Source: an uncultured Apibacter sp. (lineage in GTDB: Bacteria; Bacteroidota; Bacteroidia; Flavobacteriales; Weeksellaceae). Taken from it: 64,000 nucleotides of DNA. Made by a program: the position numbers and the translations under genes. This document shows positions 37,661 to 46,987 of the stretch, in pieces. The first letter of the stretch is position 1, and the number at the start of each line of letters is the position of its first letter. Where the stretch lies: positions 186,001 to 250,000 of the forward strand of contig CALYQD010000001.1 of the NCBI GenBank assembly GCA_945280365.1, written 5' to 3'. The notes under the pieces were generated by a model that worked only from the letters and a program-made list of their open reading frames with translations, was not told where the DNA came from and did not search any database.

Positions 37661-40207
37661 TTATTTTAATGGAGCGGAAGGAAACAATTTATTATCATTC
37701 ATATTTTCATCTTCAATAATAGTATTTACCTTTTTTATCTTACGGTTCTTATCAAAACTGTAAGATAATTTAATATAAAACAATTGATCACTTTCTCTAC
37801 TGTAATAATTAGTTTTTAAATTAAAGTTATTAATATCTGAATTAAATTTTGTAGGACCTAATATATTTTGAACACCTAAAGATGCTTTAAAAGTTTTATC
37901 AGCAAAATATCTGGACAATTCTATGTTAGAATATCGAAATGGTTTATAAGACTTATATATTTCAAAATATCCTTTATCTGTACTAGATAAGAAAAAGGTT
38001 GTTAATTTAATATCTTTAGGAAGAATCAATTGAGCATATATTACATAGAACCACATAGGTTTTACTTTATCTAAATAAGGATAATCGCTTACTTTATAAT
38101 AGTTATACATCCCATATAAATAAATAAAATTCATTTTATCCATATTCATAGGCTGCTCAAAGAATTTTTTACCTCTGGTAACTAATTGAAAAGGTATTGG
38201 AATACCTACCCATACATTATAATTTTTCATACCGGTAAAAGTACGAGTGGTCTGATTTACGGTCAGTGAGTTATCTTCTGTTTCATAATACAACATATTT
38301 ATATTTTTAGAATATGTATAGTTGAATGAAATCTTAAGATAACGCCATGCACTTAAAGAAACTTCATAATTATCGTAATAATCTGGTTTAAGATGTAAAT
38401 TTCCTTCGGAAGTATTAAATTCATCATAATAATTGGTTAAATTAGGATCCATGTTAGAATATGAAGGAGGTAACATACTTTTTCTATATGTAGCATTAAA
38501 ATCTAATGTAGCATTAAATTTGTATAGTAAACTGAATGATGGAAAAAATTTTTCAAAAGTATATTTCAAGTTTTGATCTGTTCCCTTCACTTTATTTTTG
38601 AATTCCAGATTTTCATAGCGAAGCCCCGCATTGAGATCCAATTTATTAAATTTTTTACTCAGTTCTCCATATAAAGCATACTGATTTTCATCGTAGGTAA
38701 AATCTTTAAATGAATTGTAATTAGGATTATCAAATATTGAGGAAGAGGTATTTAAAAGATTATATTTTCCATTACTATTATACTTCGTTTGGGAATATTT
38801 ACCTCCCGTATTCAGTTTTACATCTAATTTATTAAAAGAAAATTCGAAATTAGGGCTAATTTGAAAATAATCAGATTTATAATCTATATCGTTTACAGAG
38901 TATTTATCAACACCTTCATTATTTTGGGTACTATTATTATTTGAGCTTTTATCATAGTGCTTATAAGAAGCTGTTATATCAAATAAATTTCCTAATGTAT
39001 CCAACTTAATCTTATACTTTGTAGTTAATTCATGATTAGTATTATCTTCTGAATATTTTGAGTTATTTAAAAGGTTAATAGGTTCTATTTTATTATTACT
39101 TAGAGATTCACCTGTATAATAATTATTATTGGAAGTATAGCTCAAATTATAATTAATCAATAAATTACTATTTTTATTAAGTCGAATATTAGAAGAAGGT
39201 CTAAAATAATAAAAACGGTTAAATCTATTTTCAATATTTTTTTGATTAAAAATGATAGAAGGGGAGAAAGAAGTAAATTCTCTTTTATAGTACGTAGTTT
39301 TATCGTTTTCTCTATAATTAAATCCACTATTCAATTGTAAGGAAACGTTTTTTAAACGGCTATTTAAACTTATAGAAGGAGATACCCGATTGTTTTTATT
39401 GAATTGATAATTCAAGGAAACAGATCCGTTTACTCCTCGCAACGCTCGACCATTGGTTACAATGTTTATAATTCCTCCTCCTGTTTTTGCATCATAAGAG
39501 GCACCGGGATTAGAAATAATTTCAATTTTTTCTATAGCAGTTGATGGTAAACTTTGTAATAAATTTTCCAAATCACTTCCCGATAAGCCTGTAGGTACAT
39601 CATCAATATAAATAGACATTGATTTACCATTTACAGTAAGATTGCCTCCATATCCTTTAATAACTCCAGGAAGTTTTGTTAACGTTTCTTGGGCGCTTCC
39701 TCCGGAAAGCAAATCATTATCTTTTATCGTATAGGTAGTCTTATTAGCATCTAATTTTATAAATCTCTTGCGAGTTCCGGTAACTACTATACCGTCAATT
39801 TCTTTTTCTTTTCCGGAAGATTTGGAAGTATTTTTATCATTACTAATTATATCAGAATTAATATGTTTAAGATAAACTTCTCCTAAATATAGAGTATCTT
39901 TACTTTGTTGCGTAATATTAAAATTCAGATATTGAGATTCGTATTCAGGAGCTAAAATTTGAATTCGAAAGTTTCCTAATATTTTAGTTATTGTATAACT
40001 GTTATAACACTTCAAAGATGTTAATCCTTTTATGTCTTTATATCCTGAGCTATATTCATATTGAAATATAAAGTTTTTAGGTGCGTCGGCATCTAAGCAG
40101 GAATTTTTTTCTTTATCCATAACTTTAAAAGTTATTACAACTTTCGATTGAGCATAGCCCAATATGGGAAGAGCTAATAAAGATAAATAAACAATAGATC
40201 TTATCAT
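37661..40207 (-). CDS. TonB-dependent-receptor-like outer-membrane beta-barrel protein
   Basis: An 848-residue outer-membrane protein. Signal peptide 1-19 (ends GYAQ); a short carboxypeptidase-like region (~20-115); TonB plug (~135-255) with VTGTRKRFIKLDANKTTYTI and YIDDVPTGLSGSDLENLLQS, IEIISNPGASYDAKTGGGII; then a 22-strand-like barrel of the OMP_b-brl_3 type full of aromatic girdle residues. The plug motifs are those of Bacteroidota receptors without a SusD partner, so the ligand (metal complex, peptide or cofactor) cannot be named. No SusD gene is adjacent. Confidence 0.88.
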   Translation of the reverse strand: MIRSIVYLSLLALPILGYAQSKVVITFKVMDKEKNSCLDADAPKNFIFQYEYSSGYKDIKGLTSLKCYNSYTITKILGNFRIQILAPEYESQYLNFNITQQSKDTLYLGEVYLKHINSDIISNDKNTSKSSGKEKEIDGIVVTGTRKRFIKLDANKTTYTIKDNDLLSGGSAQETLTKLPGVIKGYGGNLTVNGKSMSIYIDDVPTGLSGSDLENLLQSLPSTAIEKIEIISNPGASYDAKTGGGIINIVTNGRALRGVNGSVSLNYQFNKNNRVSPSISLNSRLKNVSLQLNSGFNYRENDKTTYYKREFTSFSPSIIFNQKNIENRFNRFYYFRPSSNIRLNKNSNLLINYNLSYTSNNNYYTGESLSNNKIEPINLLNNSKYSEDNTNHELTTKYKIKLDTLGNLFDITASYKHYDKSSNNNSTQNNEGVDKYSVNDIDYKSDYFQISPNFEFSFNKLDVKLNTGGKYSQTKYNSNGKYNLLNTSSSIFDNPNYNSFKDFTYDENQYALYGELSKKFNKLDLNAGLRYENLEFKNKVKGTDQNLKYTFEKFFPSFSLLYKFNATLDFNATYRKSMLPPSYSNMDPNLTNYYDEFNTSEGNLHLKPDYYDNYEVSLSAWRYLKISFNYTYSKNINMLYYETEDNSLTVNQTTRTFTGMKNYNVWVGIPIPFQLVTRGKKFFEQPMNMDKMNFIYLYGMYNYYKVSDYPYLDKVKPMWFYVIYAQLILPKDIKLTTFFLSSTDKGYFEIYKSYKPFRYSNIELSRYFADKTFKASLGVQNILGPTKFNSDINNFNLKTNYYSRESDQLFYIKLSYSFDKNRKIKKVNTIIEDENMNDNKLFPSAPLK

Positions 40208-40631
40208 AAATTGAATTTGGCAGAATAATTTTTTACCATTAGTATATTTTGATATTAAAAATGTTACGATTAATGATATAAAATATTTTCAATCACAATC
40301 TAAAAATTTGTCTAAAAGTAAAACAAATTTTGCAAATTTAATTAAAGATATATAATGTTGATAATTTATAACTATTTAGAAAAATAATATTAATATTAAA
40401 TTATTCTTAAAAATTTAGTATTAATTTGTTTAAAAATAAATTTATTATAAAAAATATTTTACATAAGTATAATAGAATTTATAATTAAAAAAATTTATAT
40501 TATATGTTTTAAAAAGTTTGATATTCTAACTTAAAATGAAATATTTTAATAATAATTTTTCATTATTGATTGCTGTAAATATGATTTAAAAACGTCTTAA
40601 ACATTCATTATCCAAAAGATCATAAATAATT
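40208..40631. other. AT-rich spacer with a possible promoter
   Basis: No gene. A minus-strand TAnnTTTG match (40333-40340) lies 126 bp upstream of the receptor gene and could be its promoter. Confidence 0.4.
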
Positions 40632-41126
40632 TTATCTTGAAAATTCGATAACCTCCAGGTTTTGTATATTTTCATAATTTATTTCAAATCGAAGCATAGT
40701 TCTGACTTTATGAAAACCGTATATACCTGCAGCCCCGGGATTCATATGAAGCAAGTGAAGTTTTTGATCATTCATTACTTTTAAAATATGCGAGTGTCCG
40801 CAAATAAAGAGCTTAGGGGGATTCTTTTTTATTTCTTCTCGTAGTGTAGGAGCATATTTTCCCGGATAACCACCAATGTGTGTCATCCATACATCTACTT
40901 TTTCACAAAAAAAACGCTGAGTAAGAGGAAATTCTTTCCGTATTTCCACTCCGTCAATATTTCCATAAACAGCTTTAAATAAAGGAGCAACCTTTTTCAA
41001 AGCATCCGATACTTTGATATCTCCAATATCTCCTGCATGCCAAACCTCATCTGCTTGAGAAGCGTATTCTAACATTCGATCATCGATATACGAATGAGTA
41101 TCGGAAAGCAATAATATTTTTCTCAC
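40632..41126 (-). CDS. Metallophosphoesterase, YfcE/MJ0936 type
   Basis: A small calcineurin-like phosphodiesterase of 164 residues. The metal-binding blocks are in order: LLLSDTHSYID (D-x-H), VWHAGDIGD (G-D), AVYGNIDG (G-N), WMTHIGGYPG (H) and LFICGHSHILKVM (G-H-x-H), ending with HMNPGAA. Members hydrolyse phosphodiester bonds; the natural substrate is usually unknown. I place the start at GTG 41126 since the ATG at 41171 would overlap truA and add a non-homologous leader of 15 residues. Divergently arranged with truA. Confidence 0.85.
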   Translation of the reverse strand: MRKILLLSDTHSYIDDRMLEYASQADEVWHAGDIGDIKVSDALKKVAPLFKAVYGNIDGVEIRKEFPLTQRFFCEKVDVWMTHIGGYPGKYAPTLREEIKKNPPKLFICGHSHILKVMNDQKLHLLHMNPGAAGIYGFHKVRTMLRFEINYENIQNLEVIEFSR

Positions 41127-41134
41127 TATTTTTG
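41127..41134 (+). promoter_or_regulatory. -7 promoter element for truA
   Basis: TATTTTTG, exact TAnnTTTG match, 19 bp before the truA start codon. Confidence 0.4.
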
Positions 41135-41153
41135 TAGTAAATTTATAATAAAA

Positions 41154-41903
41154 TTGCGTTATTTCATACAATTTTCATACGATGGTACTCATTATTATGG
41201 GTATCAAAGACAACCCGGACATATATCAGTACAAGAAAAATTAGAATCAGCCTTAAGCAAATTGCTTAGAAAAGAAATTAAAACGGTTGGAGCAGGAAGA
41301 ACCGATACTGGTGTGCATGCATCGGAAATGTATGCTCATTTCAATTGGGAGGAAGAATTACCGGATCAGTTGGTAAGAAAATTAAATTCTTTTTTACCTT
41401 CGGATATTTCCATACACGCCCTATTTCGTGTTAAAGATTCTGCCCATGCTCGTTTTGACGCAAGGGAAAGGGTTTATAAATATAGAATTTCTACTAAAAA
41501 AAATCCCTTTAAACAACGATACCATGCCCAATTTCTTTTTTATCAATTTGATGTAGATAAAATGAATAGAGCGGCGAAAATATTACTCGAATATAAAGAC
41601 TTTACCAGTTTTTCCAAGCTTCATTCGGATAATAAAACGAATGATTGCTATATTTACCAAGCAGAATGGAAACAATACGAAGATGAATTAGTTTTTACTA
41701 TTTCTGCCAACAGATTTTTAAGAAATATGGTTAGAGCGATAGTAGGAACCTTAATGGATATAGGAAGAGGAAAAATAGAAGAGAATGAGTTTAGAAACAT
41801 CATCGAAAAGAAAAACAGAAAATTTGCTTCCACTTCAGCTCCTGCCAAAGGTCTCACTTTAGAGAAAGTTATATATCCAAAGGAGATAAATTATGAAACA
41901 TAA
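41154..41903 (+). CDS. truA: tRNA pseudouridine(38-40) synthase TruA
   Basis: Isomerises uridines 38-40 in the tRNA anticodon arm. The N-terminus RYFIQFSYDGTHYYGYQRQP and GAGRTDTGVHA with catalytic D51 are family signatures; FLRNMVRAIVGTL lies near the C-terminus. 249 residues is normal. The start is TTG at 41154: no ATG is available before the conserved RYFIQFSYDG, and the -7 box at 41127-41134 leaves no room upstream. The ABC exporter gene overlaps its end by 11 bp. Confidence 0.94.
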   Translation: MRYFIQFSYDGTHYYGYQRQPGHISVQEKLESALSKLLRKEIKTVGAGRTDTGVHASEMYAHFNWEEELPDQLVRKLNSFLPSDISIHALFRVKDSAHARFDARERVYKYRISTKKNPFKQRYHAQFLFYQFDVDKMNRAAKILLEYKDFTSFSKLHSDNKTNDCYIYQAEWKQYEDELVFTISANRFLRNMVRAIVGTLMDIGRGKIEENEFRNIIEKKNRKFASTSAPAKGLTLEKVIYPKEINYET

Positions 41904-43662
41904 AAAAAATAAAAACATAAAAGCAAGTCAGGCACTTTCTCGTCTAATGGAGTTGGGAAGTAAATATCCCGGATGGTTTTATTCAACAATTTTTATAGCA
42001 CTGGCTTTGGCATATGTTTCCTCTTATCGCCCTGTGTTAATAAGTCATGCAATAGATGTTGATATTATTAAAAACCGAAATTTTTCAGGTTTATATCATT
42101 CACTATTGCTTATATTGTTGTTAATGCTGATGGAAGTTGTCTTACAATTCTTTTTAGTCTATGCTTCTAACTTTGTAGCTCAAAATGTAATTCGAAGTTT
42201 ACGAATAAAATTGTACAAAAAGCTTATTTATTTTAAATCTTCATTTTTCGATAAAACTCCATTAGGAGTGCTAGTTACTCGATCTGTTTCAGATATTGAA
42301 ACTATTTCCACTATCTATACTGATGGAATACTGATGGTTTTAGGAGATATCCTTCGTATTATTTTTGTTATAATTACCATGTATTGGATAAATTGGGAGT
42401 TGGCAACCATCGCATTATTTATTTTTCCGGTTATGATTGTTATTACAAGGATATTTCAAAAAGCTATAAAAAAAGCCTTTTCCGAGGAAAGGAATCAAAC
42501 AGCCAATCAAAATAGCTTTGTGCAGGAAAGACTTTCAGGAATGACGATCGTCCAAGTTTTTAACCAACAAAAAAAAGAATATAACAAATTTTTTCATATT
42601 AATCAAAAATTAGAAAAAGCTTATCTTAAAACGGTTTTTTATTTTTCATTATTCTTTCCTGCCGTAGATATTATAACTGGCATTGCCATTGGAGTCATGA
42701 TATGGTATGCAGGACATAATGCTTTAACATCCCATAACATCTCACCCGGTGTAGTCATAGCATTTACCACTTCTTATGTAAATATGCTTGTGAGACCGAT
42801 GAGACAAATTGCAGATCGTTTTAATACCATTCAACGAGGAATTGTAGGAGCTGAAAGAGTATTTACTGTATTAGATTCCGATCATGAAATATCAAATAAG
42901 GGAACGGTAGTCAAAGATAGTATTCAAGGAAATATTATTTTTGATCACGTATCATTTTCATATATAAAAGGGGAAAACGTTTTAAAAGATCTTTCTTTTA
43001 CAGTTTCCAGTGGAGAAAAAGTAGCTATAGTAGGTGCTACTGGAGCAGGTAAATCAACGATTATAAATTTGTTAAGCCGGTTTTATGATATATCTGGAGG
43101 ATATATTTATATTGACGGAACTGATATTAAATCCTACGAATTACATAATTTACGATCTCACATTGCGGTAGTGCTACAAGATGTTTTTTTATTTAATGAC
43201 ACTATTCTGGAAAATATTACATTTGGTAATAAAGAAATAACGCTTGAGGAAGTAAGAAATGCAGCTAAAGAAATACAAATTGATGATTTTATAATGAGCC
43301 TTCCTAATGGATATGGGTATGAAGTAAGTGAACGAGGAGCTTCTATTTCTTTGGGACAACGACAGCTTATATCCTTTTTACGTGCATATTTATACAATCC
43401 ATCAATTCTGGTGTTAGATGAAGCTACTTCATCCATTGATACGAATTCGGAAGAACTAATTCAAAAAGCGACTGATAAGATTACACAAAATCGAACTTCT
43501 ATTATTATTGCCCATCGTCTGGCTACCATACAGAATGCAGATAAGATTATTGTGCTAGATCATGGTCAAATAGTAGAAATAGGAAATCATAATACATTGC
43601 TTCAAAAAAAAGGATACTACAGTAAATTATTCGAAGCTCAGTTTTTCAGTACAATACAATAA
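41893..43662 (+). CDS. ABC exporter, fused membrane and ATPase domains
   Basis: A 589-residue half-transporter that works as a homodimer in the inner membrane, MsbA/MdlB-like. Six transmembrane helices (~25-310) precede the ATPase domain, with Walker A GATGAGKST (~380), Q-loop LQDVFLFNDTI, signature SLGQRQLISFLRA and Walker B ILVLDEATSSID, then the H-loop IIIAHRLATI. The signature begins SLGQ in place of LSGGQ, a modest variation. Substrate may be lipid or drug; unknown. Overlaps truA by 11 bp, so it is co-transcribed with it. Confidence 0.9.
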   Translation: MKHKKNKNIKASQALSRLMELGSKYPGWFYSTIFIALALAYVSSYRPVLISHAIDVDIIKNRNFSGLYHSLLLILLLMLMEVVLQFFLVYASNFVAQNVIRSLRIKLYKKLIYFKSSFFDKTPLGVLVTRSVSDIETISTIYTDGILMVLGDILRIIFVIITMYWINWELATIALFIFPVMIVITRIFQKAIKKAFSEERNQTANQNSFVQERLSGMTIVQVFNQQKKEYNKFFHINQKLEKAYLKTVFYFSLFFPAVDIITGIAIGVMIWYAGHNALTSHNISPGVVIAFTTSYVNMLVRPMRQIADRFNTIQRGIVGAERVFTVLDSDHEISNKGTVVKDSIQGNIIFDHVSFSYIKGENVLKDLSFTVSSGEKVAIVGATGAGKSTIINLLSRFYDISGGYIYIDGTDIKSYELHNLRSHIAVVLQDVFLFNDTILENITFGNKEITLEEVRNAAKEIQIDDFIMSLPNGYGYEVSERGASISLGQRQLISFLRAYLYNPSILVLDEATSSIDTNSEELIQKATDKITQNRTSIIIAHRLATIQNADKIIVLDHGQIVEIGNHNTLLQKKGYYSKLFEAQFFSTIQ

Positions 43663-43835
43663 TCACTATAATCACTATAGGAAACAAAATTTTGTCCTAT
43701 AAATATTTGAAATATATAGAAATGCGTTTTTGATTAAAAAAATCAAAATTTACAATGAGAAATTTGTAATATCTCCCATAAGTATAAAAAATGTTTATAT
43801 AAATGAAATATACGTAAAAACAACTATAAAATTGT

Positions 43836-43843
43836 TAAATTTG
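43836..43843 (+). promoter_or_regulatory. -7 promoter element for dapD
   Basis: TAAATTTG, exact TAnnTTTG match, 17 bp before ATG. Confidence 0.5.
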
Positions 43844-43860
43844 TTGTATAAACAAATCAT

Positions 43861-44679
43861 ATGAAAGATCTACAACAAACCATTGAAAAAGTTTGGGATG
43901 ACCGTGCATTATTATCGGATAAAGAATATCAAAAAGCAATTCGAGAGGTAATCGAACTGTTAGATTCAGGAAAACTAAGAGTAGCACAGCCTTTAGAAGA
44001 TGGAAAATGGCAAGTAAATGAGTGGGTTAAAAAAGCCGTAGTTTTATATTTTCCTATTCAGAAAATGGAAACTTATGAAATAGGTATTTTTGAATATCAT
44101 GATAAAATTCCATTAAAAACAGGATATGCAGAAAAAGGTGTTCGTGTAGTGCCTCATGCAGTAGCAAGAAAAGGAGCATACATTTCTAGCGGAGCAATTT
44201 TAATGCCTTCCTATGTTAATATTGGTGCTTACGTAGATGAAGGTACAATGGTAGATACATGGGCAACAGTAGGTAGCTGTGCACAAGTTGGCAAAAATGT
44301 ACATTTAAGCGGAGGAGTCGGAATTGGAGGAGTATTAGAACCTTTACAAGCAGCCCCCGTTATTATTGGAAATAATTGTTTTATAGGATCACGATGTATT
44401 GTAGTAGAAGGAGTACATGTTGACGATGAAGCCGTATTAGGAGCAAATGTAACCTTGACTTCTTCAACCAAAATTATTGATGTTTCTGGTAGCGAACCTA
44501 AAGAATACAGAGGATATGTACCGCCACGTTCAGTAGTTATTCCAGGATCAATTACCAAAAAATTTCCTGCTGGAGAATATAATGTAAATTGTGCATTAAT
44601 TATAGGGACAAGAAAAGAAAGTACAGATAAAAAGACATCATTAAATGATGCTCTTAGAGAGCACAATGTATCTGTATAG
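43861..44679 (+). CDS. dapD: Tetrahydrodipicolinate N-succinyltransferase
   Basis: Catalyses succinylation of tetrahydrodipicolinate in the DAP/lysine pathway, needed for peptidoglycan. 272 residues with N-terminal helical domain and a left-handed beta-helix from ~95 to 250; VDEGTMVDTWATVGSCAQVG and GVGIGGVLEPLQAAPVII contain the active-site and binding loops, as in E. coli DapD. An intact dapD beside a broken lysC means aspartokinase must come from another gene. The GT9 gene follows 14 bp later. Confidence 0.95.
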   Translation: MKDLQQTIEKVWDDRALLSDKEYQKAIREVIELLDSGKLRVAQPLEDGKWQVNEWVKKAVVLYFPIQKMETYEIGIFEYHDKIPLKTGYAEKGVRVVPHAVARKGAYISSGAILMPSYVNIGAYVDEGTMVDTWATVGSCAQVGKNVHLSGGVGIGGVLEPLQAAPVIIGNNCFIGSRCIVVEGVHVDDEAVLGANVTLTSSTKIIDVSGSEPKEYRGYVPPRSVVIPGSITKKFPAGEYNVNCALIIGTRKESTDKKTSLNDALREHNVSV

Positions 44680-44693
44680 ATATACTAAATATA

Positions 44694-45779
44694 GTGAAAG
44701 CGCTATTAATACAATATAATAATGTTGGAGATGTATTACTCTCCAGTGTAATTCCTAATAATCTAAAGAAAATCTATCCGGATATTAAGATAGATTTTCT
44801 TTGTTATAAAAAATGCATGGGTGTTATTCAAAGAAATCCTAACATTGATCGTATTATAGCAACTATAGATGCTGAACCTATACGTTCGTTGCTTTTCATA
44901 TATAAATACATAAGGTTAGTAAGAAGTGAAAAATATGATATACTTATTGATATGTCACAAAATTTCAATAGCATTTTACTAACTCTTTTTTCAAAAGCAA
45001 AGATAAAATATAGCTATTATAACTCCTTTCTCACAAAGATCTATGATAAAACGGTATCTAAGGTAGATGAGCCGATAACACAAACATGTACCTTATTGGA
45101 AGATCGTTTAATTATCTTAAAAGAATTTTTGAAAGATAACCCTGTTCCAGTTGACCCATTAGCCAAAATATTTCTTGCTGAGGATGAAATTCAAGACGCT
45201 AAAGAAAAAATGATGAATGCCGGGATCTTTTTTAAACGACCGGTTATTATGTTAGGCGTTTTGGGATCTAATATACATAATACCTGGACAATAGGTAATA
45301 TGGCTAAACTAATTGATTTCATTTGGGCAAATTATAGAGCTGATTTATTGTTTACTTATTTACCTTCTCAATATAAACAAGTAAATGAGCTTCTCTCTTT
45401 ATTAAATTCTAATACAAAAGTATTTGTACAACCGGTAGGAAAATCAATACGTGAATTTGCTGCTTTTATGCATAATAGTACTCTATTCATAGGGAATAAT
45501 AGCAGGTTTGTTATGGCAACAAAAGCTTTACAAAAGCCAACATTTACTATCTATCCCCCTTATATTAGTAGAAAAGATGTTGCTTGTTATGAAAACACTA
45601 ATTTACACCAAAGCGTTCACCTTCACGACTTTTCACCGAGACTCTATGAAGATTTTTACCAAAATGAATTAAAAAATGATTCTTCAAAATTTTACTTGAT
45701 GCTTTCTAATGAATTTGTGATTGCGAAAGTAAAATCTTTTTTGAAAGAACATTTAATTACTTTTAATAAAATAAAATAA
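44694..45779 (+). CDS. Glycosyltransferase family 9 (heptosyltransferase-like)
   Basis: A 361-residue GT-B transferase resembling WaaC/WaaF. The start KALLIQYNNVGDVLLSSVIP has the GT9 loop with Asp; the C-terminal half contains KRPVIMLGVLGSNIHNTWTI and HNSTLFIGNNSRFVMATKAL, a degenerate version of the GT9 donor site. It probably adds a sugar to the LPS/LOS inner core. The start codon is GTG 44694, 14 bp after dapD, so it may share that transcript. Its last 27 bases overlap the convergent DUF423 gene. Confidence 0.85.
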   Translation: MKALLIQYNNVGDVLLSSVIPNNLKKIYPDIKIDFLCYKKCMGVIQRNPNIDRIIATIDAEPIRSLLFIYKYIRLVRSEKYDILIDMSQNFNSILLTLFSKAKIKYSYYNSFLTKIYDKTVSKVDEPITQTCTLLEDRLIILKEFLKDNPVPVDPLAKIFLAEDEIQDAKEKMMNAGIFFKRPVIMLGVLGSNIHNTWTIGNMAKLIDFIWANYRADLLFTYLPSQYKQVNELLSLLNSNTKVFVQPVGKSIREFAAFMHNSTLFIGNNSRFVMATKALQKPTFTIYPPYISRKDVACYENTNLHQSVHLHDFSPRLYEDFYQNELKNDSSKFYLMLSNEFVIAKVKSFLKEHLITFNKIK

Positions 45780-46136
45780 TAAACAAGCCCAACCTATAAT
45801 CATACATATACCTCCCATAGGTGTTATAGGCCCTAAAATTCGTAAGTTGACATTCCAATATTCGGAAAAAGCTAGTAAATAAATACTAAAAGAAAATAGA
45901 AACGTACCTATAATCATTCCACAAGCTGCAAACTTTTCCAAATTCGAGGTAAAGGATAATGAAAATCCAAGAAGTAAAAGTGCTAATGCATGATACATTT
46001 GATATTTTACACCCGTTTCAAAACTCAACAATTTATCAACAGAAAGAATCTTTTTAAAAGCATGGGCACCTAATGCGCCTAAAATAATAGAAATTAATCC
46101 GTAAAATGCTCCCGCTATAAGAACAATGTTTTTCAT
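45753..46136 (-). CDS. DUF423 family membrane protein
   Basis: A 127-residue protein with four hydrophobic helices. LGALGAHAFKKIL (~20-32), GVKYQMYHALALLLLG (~42-57) and the third/fourth helix pair with PITPMGGICMIIGWA are the DUF423 blocks (YgdD-like). Role unknown. Its C-terminal codons overlap those of the GT9 gene on the other strand by 27 bp. Confidence 0.88.
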   Translation of the reverse strand: MKNIVLIAGAFYGLISIILGALGAHAFKKILSVDKLLSFETGVKYQMYHALALLLLGFSLSFTSNLEKFAACGMIIGTFLFSFSIYLLAFSEYWNVNLRILGPITPMGGICMIIGWACLLFYFIKSN

Positions 46137-46173
46137 ATTTTAATTATTACTAAGTGGTATATAAAATAAATTT

Positions 46174-46797
46174 TTAATTTTCTAATAAATATTTGGTTAT
46201 AAAATCTTTTTCCAAGCTCCACCCTCTGGCCGGTGAATACTCACGCCCATAGAAGATAATTTGGATGTGTAATCGATTCCATGAATCTTTAGGAAACAAA
46301 CGTTTAGCATCTTTCTCTGTTTGTTCAACATTTTTACCGTTTGATAATTTCCATAGCTTCATAAGTCTGTGAATGTGAGTGTCAACAGGAAATGCTGGAT
46401 GGCCGAAACCTTGGCTCATAACAACGGAAGCAGTTTTATGACCAACTCCGGGCAAAGCTTCTAATTCCTCAAAACTTTCGGGTACTTGTCCATTATATTT
46501 TTCCACCAAAATTGTAGATAACTTATGTATATTTCTGGATTTGGTATTAGATAAACCTATTTCTTTAATATATTCCTTAATTTCCCATTCCGGTAGTTCC
46601 GCCATTTTAAATGCATCAGGAGCAATTTTATAAAGTGAAGGAGTTACCTCATTAACTTTCTTATCTGTAGTTTGAGCCGAAAGTAGGACCGAAATTAATA
46701 AAGTAAACACGTCCTGATAGACTAAAGGAGCTATAGGATTAGGATAGAGACGGTTTAATTCCGTGATAATATACTCTACTTTTTCCTTTTGTTTCAT
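46174..46797 (-). CDS. nth: Endonuclease III, lacking the Fe-S cluster
   Basis: DNA N-glycosylase/AP lyase for oxidised pyrimidines (base-excision repair). The helix-hairpin-helix LEALPGVGHKTASVV contains catalytic K121 and PVDTHIHRL the catalytic D139. At 207 residues it covers the whole fold. The C-terminal four-cysteine [4Fe-4S] loop of E. coli Nth is missing: the end reads FYGREYSPARGWSLEKDF, and the protein has no cysteine at all. It should still be active, as cluster-free Nth/MutY-like proteins are known. It lies 37 bp before DUF423 in the same direction. Confidence 0.9.
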   Translation of the reverse strand: MKQKEKVEYIITELNRLYPNPIAPLVYQDVFTLLISVLLSAQTTDKKVNEVTPSLYKIAPDAFKMAELPEWEIKEYIKEIGLSNTKSRNIHKLSTILVEKYNGQVPESFEELEALPGVGHKTASVVMSQGFGHPAFPVDTHIHRLMKLWKLSNGKNVEQTEKDAKRLFPKDSWNRLHIQIIFYGREYSPARGWSLEKDFITKYLLEN

Positions 46798-46987
46798 TCA
46801 ATCAAATAATTGTAGTTAAATGTAATCAATTATATAAATTATTTAATACGTTAATCATAATAAATTCATACAATCTAAATCAAAAATATTTATAAGTACT
46901 ATTTGCAAAAGTTAGAAAAAAATTACATTAGTATTTAATAATTTAGCTATAGGAATTTATTATCAATCTTGTTTTAAAGAATAAACA

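Noticed and set aside
44229..44666. 145-codon minus-strand ORF inside dapD
   Set aside because: Antisense shadow of the hexapeptide repeats in dapD; no independent signals.
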